This document shows, one piece after another, positions 54,880 through 62,693 of a stretch of DNA of 64,000 bases (position 1 is its first letter; every line of letters starts with the position of its first letter). The notes beneath the pieces are model-generated. The model did not search any database and had not been told where the DNA came from. It was given only the letters and a program-made list of their open reading frames with translations. The translations under genes and the position numbers were made by a program. This DNA comes from Brevibacterium sp. S22 (lineage in GTDB: Bacteria; Actinomycetota; Actinomycetes; Actinomycetales; Brevibacteriaceae), in contig NZ_RHFG01000001.1 in the NCBI RefSeq assembly GCF_004745485.1, positions 310,001 through 374,000 on the forward strand, given 5' to 3'.

Positions 54880-55902
54880 ATGGTCGCCCTGAATGAAGTC
54901 CCACGTCGCAGCTACACCGACGGACCGACACCGCTCGAGCACCTTCAACGCCTGTCCGACGAGCTCGGCGGACCGCAGATCTGGATCAAACGTGATGACC
55001 GCCTGGGGCTGACCCAGGGTGGGAACAAGACGCGCAAACTCGAGTTCCTCATCGCCGATGCCCTGAACCAAGGCGCGGACACGCTAATCACCGTCGGCGG
55101 CGTCCAGTCCAACCACTGCCGACTGACGTTGTCCGCCGCACGCGTCGAAGGCCTCGACTGCCACCTCATCGTCGAAGAGGACCTCGGTCCCGAGGGCACT
55201 TCGCTCGGTCCGGCAGGGGCTAATCCGCCAGAGAACACAGGCAACTTCCTGCTCTTCGACCTCCTCGGCGCGGATTCGGTGACGGTGCTCGGCCACGGGG
55301 CCGACCTCCTCGGTGAGGCCGAGCGTCTCGCCGCTGAACTGCGTGCCCATGGCAGGAAGCCGTATGTCATCCCTGTCGGCGGGTCGAATCCGATCGGTGC
55401 GCTCGGCTACGTGGACTGTGCCATTGAGATGCTCGACCAATTCGCCGAGGCTGGGGTGAAATCGCCCACGATCGTCACCCCCAGCGGGTCAGCCGGAATG
55501 CAGGCAGGACTCATCGTCGGCCTCCACAGCGCAGGAGGCGAGATCCCGGTCATCGGCATCAATGTCAGCCGGACACAGGCGGAACAGGAACCGAAGATCG
55601 TCGACCTCGTCGATTCCACGGCACAGTTCCTCGACCTGCCCCCTGTCCCCCGCGAGACCACGGAGGGACTCGGCGACTATTTCGGGACCGGATACGCTCT
55701 GCCGACTCCCGGGATGGTCGAGGCTGTGCGTCTCTTCGCTCGCACCGAGGGGATCCTCCTCGACCCCGTCTACACCGGCAAGGCCGCGGCCGGCCTCATC
55801 GATCTCATCCGCACCGGCCGCTTCTCCTCCGAGGACGCAGTCGTCTTCATCCACTCAGGCGGAGTGCCCGGACTCTATGCCCGCACCCAGGCATTCGCCT
55901 GA
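54880..55902 (+). CDS. PLP-dependent D-cysteine desulfhydrase / ACC deaminase family
   Basis: The protein has 340 residues of the tryptophan-synthase-beta fold. The cofactor lysine is Lys50 in GGNKTRKLE; SNHCRLTLSAARVEGL binds substrate; TPSGSAGMQAGLIVGLH forms the phosphate cradle; DPVYTGKAAAGLIDLI is typical. Relatives split D-cysteine, L-cysteate or 1-aminocyclopropane carboxylate, releasing pyruvate, ammonia and sulfide/sulfite, or 2-oxobutyrate. D-cysteine desulfhydrase is the common annotation, but the sequence does not settle it. ATG 54880 sits after a TAGACT -10. An RraA-like gene follows 37 bases downstream. Confidence 0.85.
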   Translation: MVALNEVPRRSYTDGPTPLEHLQRLSDELGGPQIWIKRDDRLGLTQGGNKTRKLEFLIADALNQGADTLITVGGVQSNHCRLTLSAARVEGLDCHLIVEEDLGPEGTSLGPAGANPPENTGNFLLFDLLGADSVTVLGHGADLLGEAERLAAELRAHGRKPYVIPVGGSNPIGALGYVDCAIEMLDQFAEAGVKSPTIVTPSGSAGMQAGLIVGLHSAGGEIPVIGINVSRTQAEQEPKIVDLVDSTAQFLDLPPVPRETTEGLGDYFGTGYALPTPGMVEAVRLFARTEGILLDPVYTGKAAAGLIDLIRTGRFSSEDAVVFIHSGGVPGLYARTQAFA

Positions 55903-55939
55903 CCGACTTCGGACCCCACCACCAACGGAAGGCAGACAG

Positions 55940-56407
55940 ATGACAGTTTCGACAGCAGACCTGTGGGACGAACGCGGTGACGAGCTGTATTCGATCGCCC
56001 TGGACTTCGACGATTTCGGCGCCAAGACCTCGTTCTCTGGACCGGCTCGCACGATCCGCTGCTTCCAAGACAACGGCCTGGTCAAGCAGATCCTCAACCA
56101 GCCCGGCGACGGTGCCGTCCTCGTCATCGACGGGGCCGGTTCGATCGCCACTGCCCTCATGGGTGACATGATCGCCGAGGCGGGGGTTCGGAACGGCTGG
56201 AACGGCGTCGTCATCAACGGCGCTGTCCGCGATCGTGAGGCATTGGCGGAGATGGAGTTCGGGATCAAGGCGCTGGCCAGCAACCCGCGCAAGAGCGCGA
56301 AGGCCGGTGCCGGAGAGATCGATGTGACCGTGGAGATCGGCGGCGCGACCATCCGCCCCGGAGCGATGGTCTTCGCCGACGCCGACGGGGTCGCGATCGA
56401 GAAGTAG
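55940..56407 (+). CDS. rraA: RraA family protein (RNase E inhibitor-like / HMG aldolase-like)
   Basis: The protein has 155 residues. GDMIAEAGVRNGWNGVVING followed by AVRDREAL is the family core with the conserved Arg-Asp pair seen in 4-hydroxy-4-methyl-2-oxoglutarate aldolases; SGPARTIRC and ADADGVAI are also conserved. RraA in E. coli binds RNase E, whereas enzyme homologues are pyruvate aldolases; both can look like this. GGAAGG precedes ATG 55940. It follows the cysteine-lyase gene and is two bases before the next hypothetical gene, so all three are probably one transcript. Confidence 0.85.
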   Translation: MTVSTADLWDERGDELYSIALDFDDFGAKTSFSGPARTIRCFQDNGLVKQILNQPGDGAVLVIDGAGSIATALMGDMIAEAGVRNGWNGVVINGAVRDREALAEMEFGIKALASNPRKSAKAGAGEIDVTVEIGGATIRPGAMVFADADGVAIEK

Positions 56408-56409
56408 TC

Positions 56410-56757
56410 ATGGGAGATCATCTGCGAAAGATACGGTACTTCCCCGACTTCGGAAGAAAATCTCCCCTCTGGGAGAGTTTCACCGACAAGTATGCGATGG
56501 ACCCGTCCGACTATGGTCTCTCCGATGAGCTCTCACGTCGACTTCGAGAGCTGATGTCGTTCTGGAATAGTCATTTCATCGATGCGCCCGGATCGGATTT
56601 CGAATGGGATTCGGCCGAGAACGAGCAGTTCTATTGGACTGAGGGCGACCGACTCCTCGAACGGCTTCGGTCCGAAGTCGACGGCATCGCTATTGTGCTC
56701 GACGAACGCCGAGGAAGACCCGGCTCGATCGCCGAGGCGACCGAGACCAAACGCTGA
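56410..56757 (+). CDS. Hypothetical protein, co-transcribed with rraA
   Basis: This 115-residue soluble protein has no signal peptide or membrane segment. It is rich in aromatic and charged residues: the start GDHLRKIRYFPDFGRKSPLW, then LSDELSRRLRELMSFWNSHF and FEWDSAENEQFYWTEGD. It begins two bases after the rraA stop codon, so translational coupling is likely. I do not recognise the family. Confidence 0.7.
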   Translation: MGDHLRKIRYFPDFGRKSPLWESFTDKYAMDPSDYGLSDELSRRLRELMSFWNSHFIDAPGSDFEWDSAENEQFYWTEGDRLLERLRSEVDGIAIVLDERRGRPGSIAEATETKR

Positions 56758-56761
56758 CAGC

Positions 56762-57277
56762 TCAGCGGTGGATTGTGTCGAAGCTCTGTTCCGCGGAGTC
56801 CCAGATGTCGGCGACGACGATCTGGCCGTCGGCGGTGAGCTGCTCGACGGTCGTCCGGTCGTAGAGGTATGACCAGTCCCCGGCCGACACGTCTCCGGTG
56901 ACCATGAGGATGTCGTAGTCGAAAGCCGCTTTCGAGGTCGCTTGGACGATCAGCGCAGTGGCTTCCATATCCTCTGCCCGGTCCTCGTTCGAGGCGAAAC
57001 CGACATGGAGGCGTTCAGGTTCGGTCTCCTCGTTGAAATCGGGGTTCGTCTCGGATTCGAGACTCACTTCGACACCGTCCAAGGCCTGTGCCACATAGTC
57101 CGAGAGCTCCTCCAGGGAGTCGAAGCCCTGCGCCGCGACGTCGAGGGTCGCTGTCGGCGTCGCCTCGGGCTCCGCCGCGGAGTCGGTGTCGCTGCCACAG
57201 CCGCTGAGACCGATGAGTGTGGCCGTCAGCAGACCCGCGACCGCGAGCGCAGGGGTGGACTTCGAATCGAACCTCAT
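56762..57277 (-). CDS. Lipoprotein of unknown function
   Basis: The protein has 171 residues with a lipoprotein signal ending at LSGC (Cys27). The mature part is acidic: a Thr/Ala/Pro-rich linker, then a compact domain (FDSLEELSDYVAQALDGVEV through DWSYLYDRTT) typical of small actinobacterial secreted proteins; an ATG 13 codons earlier is rejected because the signal begins here. It converges on the hypothetical gene four bases away. Function cannot be stated. Confidence 0.78.
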   Translation of the reverse strand: MRFDSKSTPALAVAGLLTATLIGLSGCGSDTDSAAEPEATPTATLDVAAQGFDSLEELSDYVAQALDGVEVSLESETNPDFNEETEPERLHVGFASNEDRAEDMEATALIVQATSKAAFDYDILMVTGDVSAGDWSYLYDRTTVEQLTADGQIVVADIWDSAEQSFDTIHR

Positions 57278-57418
57278 GGGCACCAGCCTATCGGCGAGTG
57301 CCGGTTGATGTTGCATCGCCCCGGGTCATCGGCGAGCGGTCTGAGCTGAGGCACTTCGGAGAGCGTCAGCTGACTCGGGACCTCGTGATTGCCGGCGCAG
57401 ATCGGGAATACATCCGAT

Positions 57419-57450
57419 ATCAAGTTAGTTGAAGTTTAAACTAACTTGAT
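57419..57450. promoter_or_regulatory. 12-bp-arm palindrome upstream of the VOC dioxygenase
   Basis: ATCAAGTTAGTT (57419-57430) pairs perfectly with AACTAACTTGAT (57439-57450) around GAAGTTTA; the inner AGTTTAAACT is itself a palindrome. It ends 40 bases before ATG 57491. Such a long AT-rich dyad is a strong repressor site (MarR, TetR or similar); no regulator gene is next to it. Confidence 0.75.
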
Positions 57451-57490
57451 CTACACTGAGATCAACAGCCCAGCCGCTCAGGAGAACAGC

Positions 57491-58444
57491 ATGACCACCA
57501 CCCAGGCACAGACCTCCACCGACATACCGACCTCCGCCGTCGACGAAACGCGACTCAGCGCGGCCACCGGAATGGACGCAGTGACCCTGCGCGTCGGCGA
57601 CCTCGAGACGATGTCAACGTACTACTCGAACGCTCTGGCGATGGAACCACTGGAGGAGTCCTCGCGCGGCTCAGAGGTCCACCGCGTGCTCGGCCGCGGC
57701 ACCACTCCCCTCGTCAAACTCGTCGCCACCCCCGGCCTGCCCGGCGTCGACCCCAAGCAGGCCGGCCTGTTCCACACGGCCTTCCTGTTCGACACCAAGG
57801 AAGCCCTGGCCGGCACCGTCGCGCATGCCGCGCAGAACACGAACAGCACCTTCGTCGGCTCCAGCGACCACCTGGTCAGCCAGGCCTTCTACTTCACCGA
57901 CCCCGAGGGCAACGGCATCGAACTCTACATCGACCGCGCACGTTCGGAATGGTCGCACTCACTCGACGGTGAGGTCCAGATGGACTCTCTCTATCTAGAC
58001 CCGAACCGCTTCCTCGAACGCCACCTCAACCACGACGTCCTCGCGAATGCCTCCGCCGAGCCCGGAATCGTGGGCCACGTCCACCTGCAGGTCGGCAACG
58101 TCCCGCAGGCCCGCGAGTTCTACGTCGACGCGCTCGGCTTCGAGCCGTCTCTGTCATCGATGCCCGGAGTCCTCTTCGCCGCAGCCGGCGGATATCATCA
58201 CCATGTCGCCATGAACACCTGGAACAGCCGTGGCGCCGGCCCCCGGGCGGCCAGCCTCGGCCTCGGAGACGTCGCGATCACCGTTCCCGGCCGCGAGGAC
58301 CTCGACGCCCTCATCGCTCGCCTACGTGCACACAACCTCGACTTCGCTGATGACGGTCGCTCCGTCCGCCTCGTCGACCCGTGGGGCACACAGGTCACGC
58401 TGGCCACCGGTTCCAGCTCCGTCGGTGAGACACTGGCGCGCTGA
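57491..58444 (+). CDS. VOC family ring-cleaving dioxygenase-like protein
   Basis: The protein has 317 residues with two glyoxalase/dioxygenase repeats. The first covers VTLRVGDLETMSTYYSNALA to FYFTDPEGNGIELYIDR; the second VGHVHLQVGNVPQAREFYVD to RLVDPWGTQVTLA. The metal ligands of the second half, His in VGHVHLQV and in GGYHHHVAMN, are present. It resembles CatE/MhqO-type catechol or hydroquinone dioxygenases. ATG 57491 follows AGGAGA. It is single, with the palindrome upstream as its likely control site; quinone stress would be a plausible signal. Confidence 0.86.
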   Translation: MTTTQAQTSTDIPTSAVDETRLSAATGMDAVTLRVGDLETMSTYYSNALAMEPLEESSRGSEVHRVLGRGTTPLVKLVATPGLPGVDPKQAGLFHTAFLFDTKEALAGTVAHAAQNTNSTFVGSSDHLVSQAFYFTDPEGNGIELYIDRARSEWSHSLDGEVQMDSLYLDPNRFLERHLNHDVLANASAEPGIVGHVHLQVGNVPQAREFYVDALGFEPSLSSMPGVLFAAAGGYHHHVAMNTWNSRGAGPRAASLGLGDVAITVPGREDLDALIARLRAHNLDFADDGRSVRLVDPWGTQVTLATGSSSVGETLAR

Positions 58445-58535
58445 CGCTCTGCCGACACAACTTGCTCCGTCGGCGCGAACGAACGAAGGCGGGCGATGCC
58501 ACGAGCATCGCCCGCCTCAGTCGTTTCCCCTGAGA

Positions 58536-60701
58536 TCAGCGCGCGGTCCGCAGCCGCTCGACTGCTGCTTGCGGGTGGAGGTCGAGTCGGCGCAGCAGCT
58601 GGGCGTTGAGGGCGACGACGATCGTCGAGATCGACATCAGGATCGCGCCCACGCTCATCGGCAGGACGAACCCGATGGGGGCGAGGATTCCAGCCGCCAG
58701 CGGCACCGACAGCAGGTTGTATCCCGCCGCCCACCACAGGTTCTGCTTCATCTTCCGGTAGCTCGCCCGAGAGAGCTCGACGATCGAGAGCACGGAGCGT
58801 GGATCGTCGGAGGCGAGGATGACCCCGGCAGAGCCGATGGCCACATCGGTTCCGGCACCGATGGCGATGCCGACATCGGCCTGCGCCAGAGCAGGCGCAT
58901 CGTTGACACCGTCACCGACCATCGCCACACGGTGACCTTCATCCTGCAGTTCGGCGACCTTGGCCGCCTTGTCAGCGGGATGGACACCGGCAAAGACACG
59001 GTCGATGCCGAGTTCGGCCGCCACGGACTGCGCGACCGCCTCGGCGTCTCCAGTGATCATCACGACCTGCCCACCGGTGGCATGGAGGGCATCGACGGCA
59101 TCGCGAGATTCCGGCCGGATCTCGTCGGCCAGACGCAGAGCACCCACAACGGCTCCGTCGACGAGCACATGGAGGATGATGGCGCCTTCGGCGCGCCAGG
59201 CCTCCGCAGCCTTGGCCTCAGGGGCATTGTGCGTCTCGAGCAGCCTCGGACCACCGACCTCGACTGCCTCTCCCGCGATGACAGCCGAAACTCCGACCGC
59301 AGGCGACGAGAAGAAGTCGGATGCTCGCGGGACTTCGATGCCCCGCTCAGCGGCAGCCCGGACGATGGCGGTGGCCAACGGGTGCTCACTGTCAGCTTCG
59401 GCCGCGGCAGCCAGACCGAGCACTTCGCCCTCGGTCCGGTGGACCCCGACGCCGAGGACCACCTCGATGCCGGTGACCGTCGGCTCGCCCTTCGTCAGAG
59501 TGCCGGTCTTGTCGAAGAGCACGGAATCCACCGTGCGCATCGTTTCGAGTGCGAGCCGGTCCTTGATGAGGACTCCGGCGCGGGCGGCCCGCTCGGTGGC
59601 GATGGACACGACCAGCGGAATTGCCAGGCCCAAGGCGTGAGGGCAGGCGATGACAAGCACGGTGATCGTGCGCACGACCGCCGAATCCGGCATCCCGATG
59701 AGCGACCAGACGCCCGCAGTGATCACGGCAGATCCCAGAGCGAACCAGAACAGCCAGGCCGATGCCCTGTCGGCGATTCGCTGGGCCCGCGATGAGGAGC
59801 TCTGGGCATCGGAGACCAGTTTCTGGATTCCGGCCAGCGTGGTGTCGTCACCGATCGCAGTGATCTCGACGCGGAGTCCGGAATCGGTGGCCACGGTACC
59901 GGCCACCACGGATTCGCCTTCACCCCGTCGCACGGTGGCGGATTCCCCTGTGACCATGGATTCGTCCACATGGGCTGAGCCGTCGATGATGCGACCGTCA
60001 GCGGGAACCGTAGAGCCGGGACGAACGAGGACGATGTCGCCGACGACGAGGCCCGCCGGGTCGACGCTCACTGCCTCTCCGTCGACGATCTTCTCTGCCT
60101 CATCAGGCAGCAGTGCGGCGAGGCCATCCAGCGCCGAGGTGGTCTGCGCCAGCGACCGCATCTCCATCCAGTGACCGGCGAGCATGATCACGACCAGCAG
60201 CGCCAGCTCCCACCAGAAGTCGAGCTGCGGGTCGAGCAGTCCCAACGACGAACCCCAGGAGGAGATGAAGGCGACCGTGATCGCCAAGGCGATGAGCAGC
60301 ATCATGCCCGGACTGCGGCCCTTGATCTCGTCGAAGCCGCCGGTCAGGAACGGCTTGCCGCCCCAGATGTACATGACGGTGCCGAGGATCGGCGAGAGCC
60401 ATCGGAGCGCACCGAGGACGCCGCCTTCGGGGACCTCATATCCGAGGAGGTGGCCGAACATCGGGCTGAAGGCGATGACGGGCACGGCGATGACGAGCAT
60501 GATCCAGAACAGGTGCCGGAACTGTGTGACGTGACCCCCATGGCCGGCATGACCCGCGTGGTTCGAATGGCCCGCGTACCCCTCGTGCCCGCCATGGTCG
60601 TGATGAGCGTGATCGGTGGGTTCCATCGCCCCAGCGTGTTCGGAGTGGCCCGTCTCTGCAGGCCGGTTCCCGTGATGCCGATTATTCCGCCGTTTGTCCA
60701 T
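58536..60701 (-). CDS. copB: Copper-translocating P-type ATPase, CopB type (CPH motif)
   Basis: The protein has 721 residues. The N-terminus (1-60) is histidine-rich and has no CxxC heavy-metal domain. Eight helices carry the transport motif Cys353-Pro-His; TGES is at 251-254, the phosphorylated Asp397 is in DKTGTLTKG, and MVGDGVNDAPAL closes the hinge. CPH ATPases move copper or silver out of the cell at the membrane. A CsoR-type operator overlaps the -10 region, and TATAGT ends eight bases before ATG 60701, so the mRNA looks leaderless. No csoR, chaperone or oxidase is adjacent. Confidence 0.93.
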   Translation of the reverse strand: MDKRRNNRHHGNRPAETGHSEHAGAMEPTDHAHHDHGGHEGYAGHSNHAGHAGHGGHVTQFRHLFWIMLVIAVPVIAFSPMFGHLLGYEVPEGGVLGALRWLSPILGTVMYIWGGKPFLTGGFDEIKGRSPGMMLLIALAITVAFISSWGSSLGLLDPQLDFWWELALLVVIMLAGHWMEMRSLAQTTSALDGLAALLPDEAEKIVDGEAVSVDPAGLVVGDIVLVRPGSTVPADGRIIDGSAHVDESMVTGESATVRRGEGESVVAGTVATDSGLRVEITAIGDDTTLAGIQKLVSDAQSSSSRAQRIADRASAWLFWFALGSAVITAGVWSLIGMPDSAVVRTITVLVIACPHALGLAIPLVVSIATERAARAGVLIKDRLALETMRTVDSVLFDKTGTLTKGEPTVTGIEVVLGVGVHRTEGEVLGLAAAAEADSEHPLATAIVRAAAERGIEVPRASDFFSSPAVGVSAVIAGEAVEVGGPRLLETHNAPEAKAAEAWRAEGAIILHVLVDGAVVGALRLADEIRPESRDAVDALHATGGQVVMITGDAEAVAQSVAAELGIDRVFAGVHPADKAAKVAELQDEGHRVAMVGDGVNDAPALAQADVGIAIGAGTDVAIGSAGVILASDDPRSVLSIVELSRASYRKMKQNLWWAAGYNLLSVPLAAGILAPIGFVLPMSVGAILMSISTIVVALNAQLLRRLDLHPQAAVERLRTAR

Positions 60702-60709
60702 GCCTCGAA

Positions 60710-60728
60710 ACTATACCCCCAGGGGGTA
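60710..60728. promoter_or_regulatory. CsoR-type copper operator overlapping the copB -10
   Basis: TACCCCC-A-GGGGGTA (60714-60728) is a perfect 15-base dyad matching the CsoR site pattern (TACCCC...GGGGTA). On the minus strand it merges with the -10 TATAGT (60710-60715), eight bases before the start codon. Copper-free CsoR would block the promoter. Confidence 0.78.
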
Positions 60729-60846
60729 CAAATCAACGGTGATGCCCCTCACGTGCAATCCTGTGCAACCCTGGCTCTCGCACCACGGGCGCTTTAACGT
60801 CGAAGAACGCCGAACGCCACAGACAAGCCCCATGAAAGGACGCGCC

Positions 60847-61908
60847 ATGAGAGCAGCACGATTCCACGCACGCAAAGACATCCGGATCGAAGACATTCCA
60901 GAGCCCGAACTCCTGCCCGGCACCGTTGCCATCGACGTCGCCTGGTGTGGCATCTGCGGCACCGACCTGCACGAATACCTCGAGGGCCCGATCTTCGTCC
61001 CACCGGCCGGACACCCCCACCCGATCTCCGGAGAGGAAGCCCCGATCACGATGGGCCACGAGTTCTCCGGCACGATCACCGCCCTCGGCGAGGGTGTCAC
61101 GGACCTCGAGGTCGGAGCGAACGTCGTCGTCGAGCCCTACATCATCGCCGATGACGTGGACACGAGCATCGGCCAGAGTTACCAGTTGTCGAAAGACATG
61201 AACTTCATCGGACTCGGCGGACGCGGCGGCGGACTGGCTGAGAAGATCGTCGTCCAACGCCGCTGGGTCCACCCGATCGGCGATATCCCCCTCGACGAGG
61301 CCGCCCTCATCGAACCCCTCTCTGTGGCTCACCACGCCTACGTCCGCTCGGAGGCACAGGCCGGGCAGGTCGCCGTCGTCGGCGGCGCCGGGCCGATCGG
61401 CCTCCTCACCGCCGCGGTGCTCAAGGCCGAAGGGCTGACGGTCTTCATCTCCGAACTCTCCGAGGCTCGCAAAGCCAAGGCCCTCTCGACCGGAGTCGCC
61501 GACGAGGTGTTCGACCCCAGGGACGGGGACGTCGCCGAGGCGGTGCGGCAGCGCACCGACGGCCACGGCGCCGATGTCGGATTCGAATGCTCGTCGGTGC
61601 CGGTCGTCCTCGACATGCTGCTCGACGCCGTTCGCCCAGGCGGAGTCATCGTCAATGTCTCGATCTGGGGCCACAAGCCCGAGGTCGACATGCCGAAGCT
61701 CGTGCTCAAAGAGATCGACCTGCGCGGCACCATCGGCTACTCGGGCGACCACCCGGCGACGATCGCGCTGGCCGGCAGCGAGGAACTCGACCTGTCCGCC
61801 TTCATCACCGCGCGGATCGGCCTCGATGACCTCATCACAGGAGGCTTCGACGAACTGATCGACAACAACGAACAGCATGTGAAGATCATCGTCGACCCGC
61901 GCGCCTGA
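60847..61908 (+). CDS. Zinc-dependent 2,3-butanediol/sorbitol dehydrogenase family alcohol dehydrogenase
   Basis: The protein has 353 residues of the medium-chain dehydrogenase fold. Zinc ligands: WCGICGTDLHEY and GHEFSGTI; no structural-zinc four-cysteine loop is present, as in butanediol and threonine dehydrogenase-like enzymes. VVGGAGPIGLLTAAVLKAEG is the NAD binding turn; ECSSVPVVLDMLLDAVRPGG follows. It oxidises secondary alcohols such as 2,3-butanediol (substrate not proven). ATG 60847 is chosen because AAAGGA lies six bases ahead; an ATG at 60832 lies before this ribosome site. It is divergent from copB. Confidence 0.87.
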   Translation: MRAARFHARKDIRIEDIPEPELLPGTVAIDVAWCGICGTDLHEYLEGPIFVPPAGHPHPISGEEAPITMGHEFSGTITALGEGVTDLEVGANVVVEPYIIADDVDTSIGQSYQLSKDMNFIGLGGRGGGLAEKIVVQRRWVHPIGDIPLDEAALIEPLSVAHHAYVRSEAQAGQVAVVGGAGPIGLLTAAVLKAEGLTVFISELSEARKAKALSTGVADEVFDPRDGDVAEAVRQRTDGHGADVGFECSSVPVVLDMLLDAVRPGGVIVNVSIWGHKPEVDMPKLVLKEIDLRGTIGYSGDHPATIALAGSEELDLSAFITARIGLDDLITGGFDELIDNNEQHVKIIVDPRA

Positions 61909-62076
61909 GCAGGACTCCAACCACACATCAGAAGCAGGACGGGAAGGGTCCTCCGCTGACTCCCTGGCCTTGGGCTGCGGAATGGCACTGACCCACCAAA
62001 CGGAACGGCACGCACTACGGAATCCCGGCCGGACTCTCGAGTCCGGCCGGGATTCCGGTCTCTTCACTATCCGCCA

Positions 62077-62693
62077 TCAGCCCAGCAAAGCAGCGAGAAC
62101 CACGGGGACGAACGCCGCAAAGGCATTGTTGAAGGCATGGACGACGACTCCCGGCCAGACCGAACCGGTCCGGTGGAACAGAATTCCGTTGACGATTCCG
62201 ACAATGAACGCAACAGGCAGGACGGGGTTGATTCCGTGAGCGAGAGCGAAGATCGCTGCGCTGACGATGATGCCGACCCACGGCCCGAAACGCAGCAGAC
62301 CACGCCGAGTCCGGCACCGAGGAGAAGTGACTTCCAGGACGCCTTTCGCAGCCCGAAGGCCGCGAGTCCGCGACGCTTGATCGCATAGGCGGCGGCGAAT
62401 GCGGCCAGTCCCATGATCCCGGACAGCGCAAGCGCAATGACGCCGCCCAGCACGGAGAGTTCGTCCGGGATAACCTTGAGGATGAGGAAAACCGCCCCGA
62501 AGGCAAGTCCATAGGCGATGAGGCCGACGATCATCTCCGACCAGCCGAGCCGCGATGCGGCTCGAGGTCCGGCACCGTCGACGGATGTCGCATCGTCACT
62601 CGCACCCACATGCGGGCGACCCTGAGTGTGATCGTCGATAGGCTTTGCCCCGCTGTCGGGAACGTTGTCTGAGGTGTCGATCGGGAGTTGCAT
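62077..62693 (-). pseudogene. CPBP intramembrane protease, broken by an internal deletion and frameshift
   Basis: From ATG 62693 (AAGGA upstream) the first frame gives an acidic N-terminus and two helices ending in KASWKSLLLGAGLGVV. At about 62300-62312 the recognisable protein moves to another frame: RGLLRFGPWVGIIVSAAIFA then LAHGINP, GIVNGILFHRTGSVWPG and VVVHAFNNAF, ending at TGA 62077. Those are the second half of the CPBP/CAAX-protease motif set. The EExxxR region and one helix (about 70 residues in relatives) are missing between the two parts, so a deletion that also shifted the frame joined them. The promoter is a MerR-type element. A single sequencing error would explain the frameshift but not the missing segment. 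Confidence 0.72.

Noticed and set aside
62531..62693. Normal translation of the merR C-terminus through the CPBP start
   Set aside because: The overlapped codons show no domain, and a MerR-type promoter lies in the same place, so I treat this tail as a likely artefact of a lost stop codon, although I kept the frame in the coordinates.
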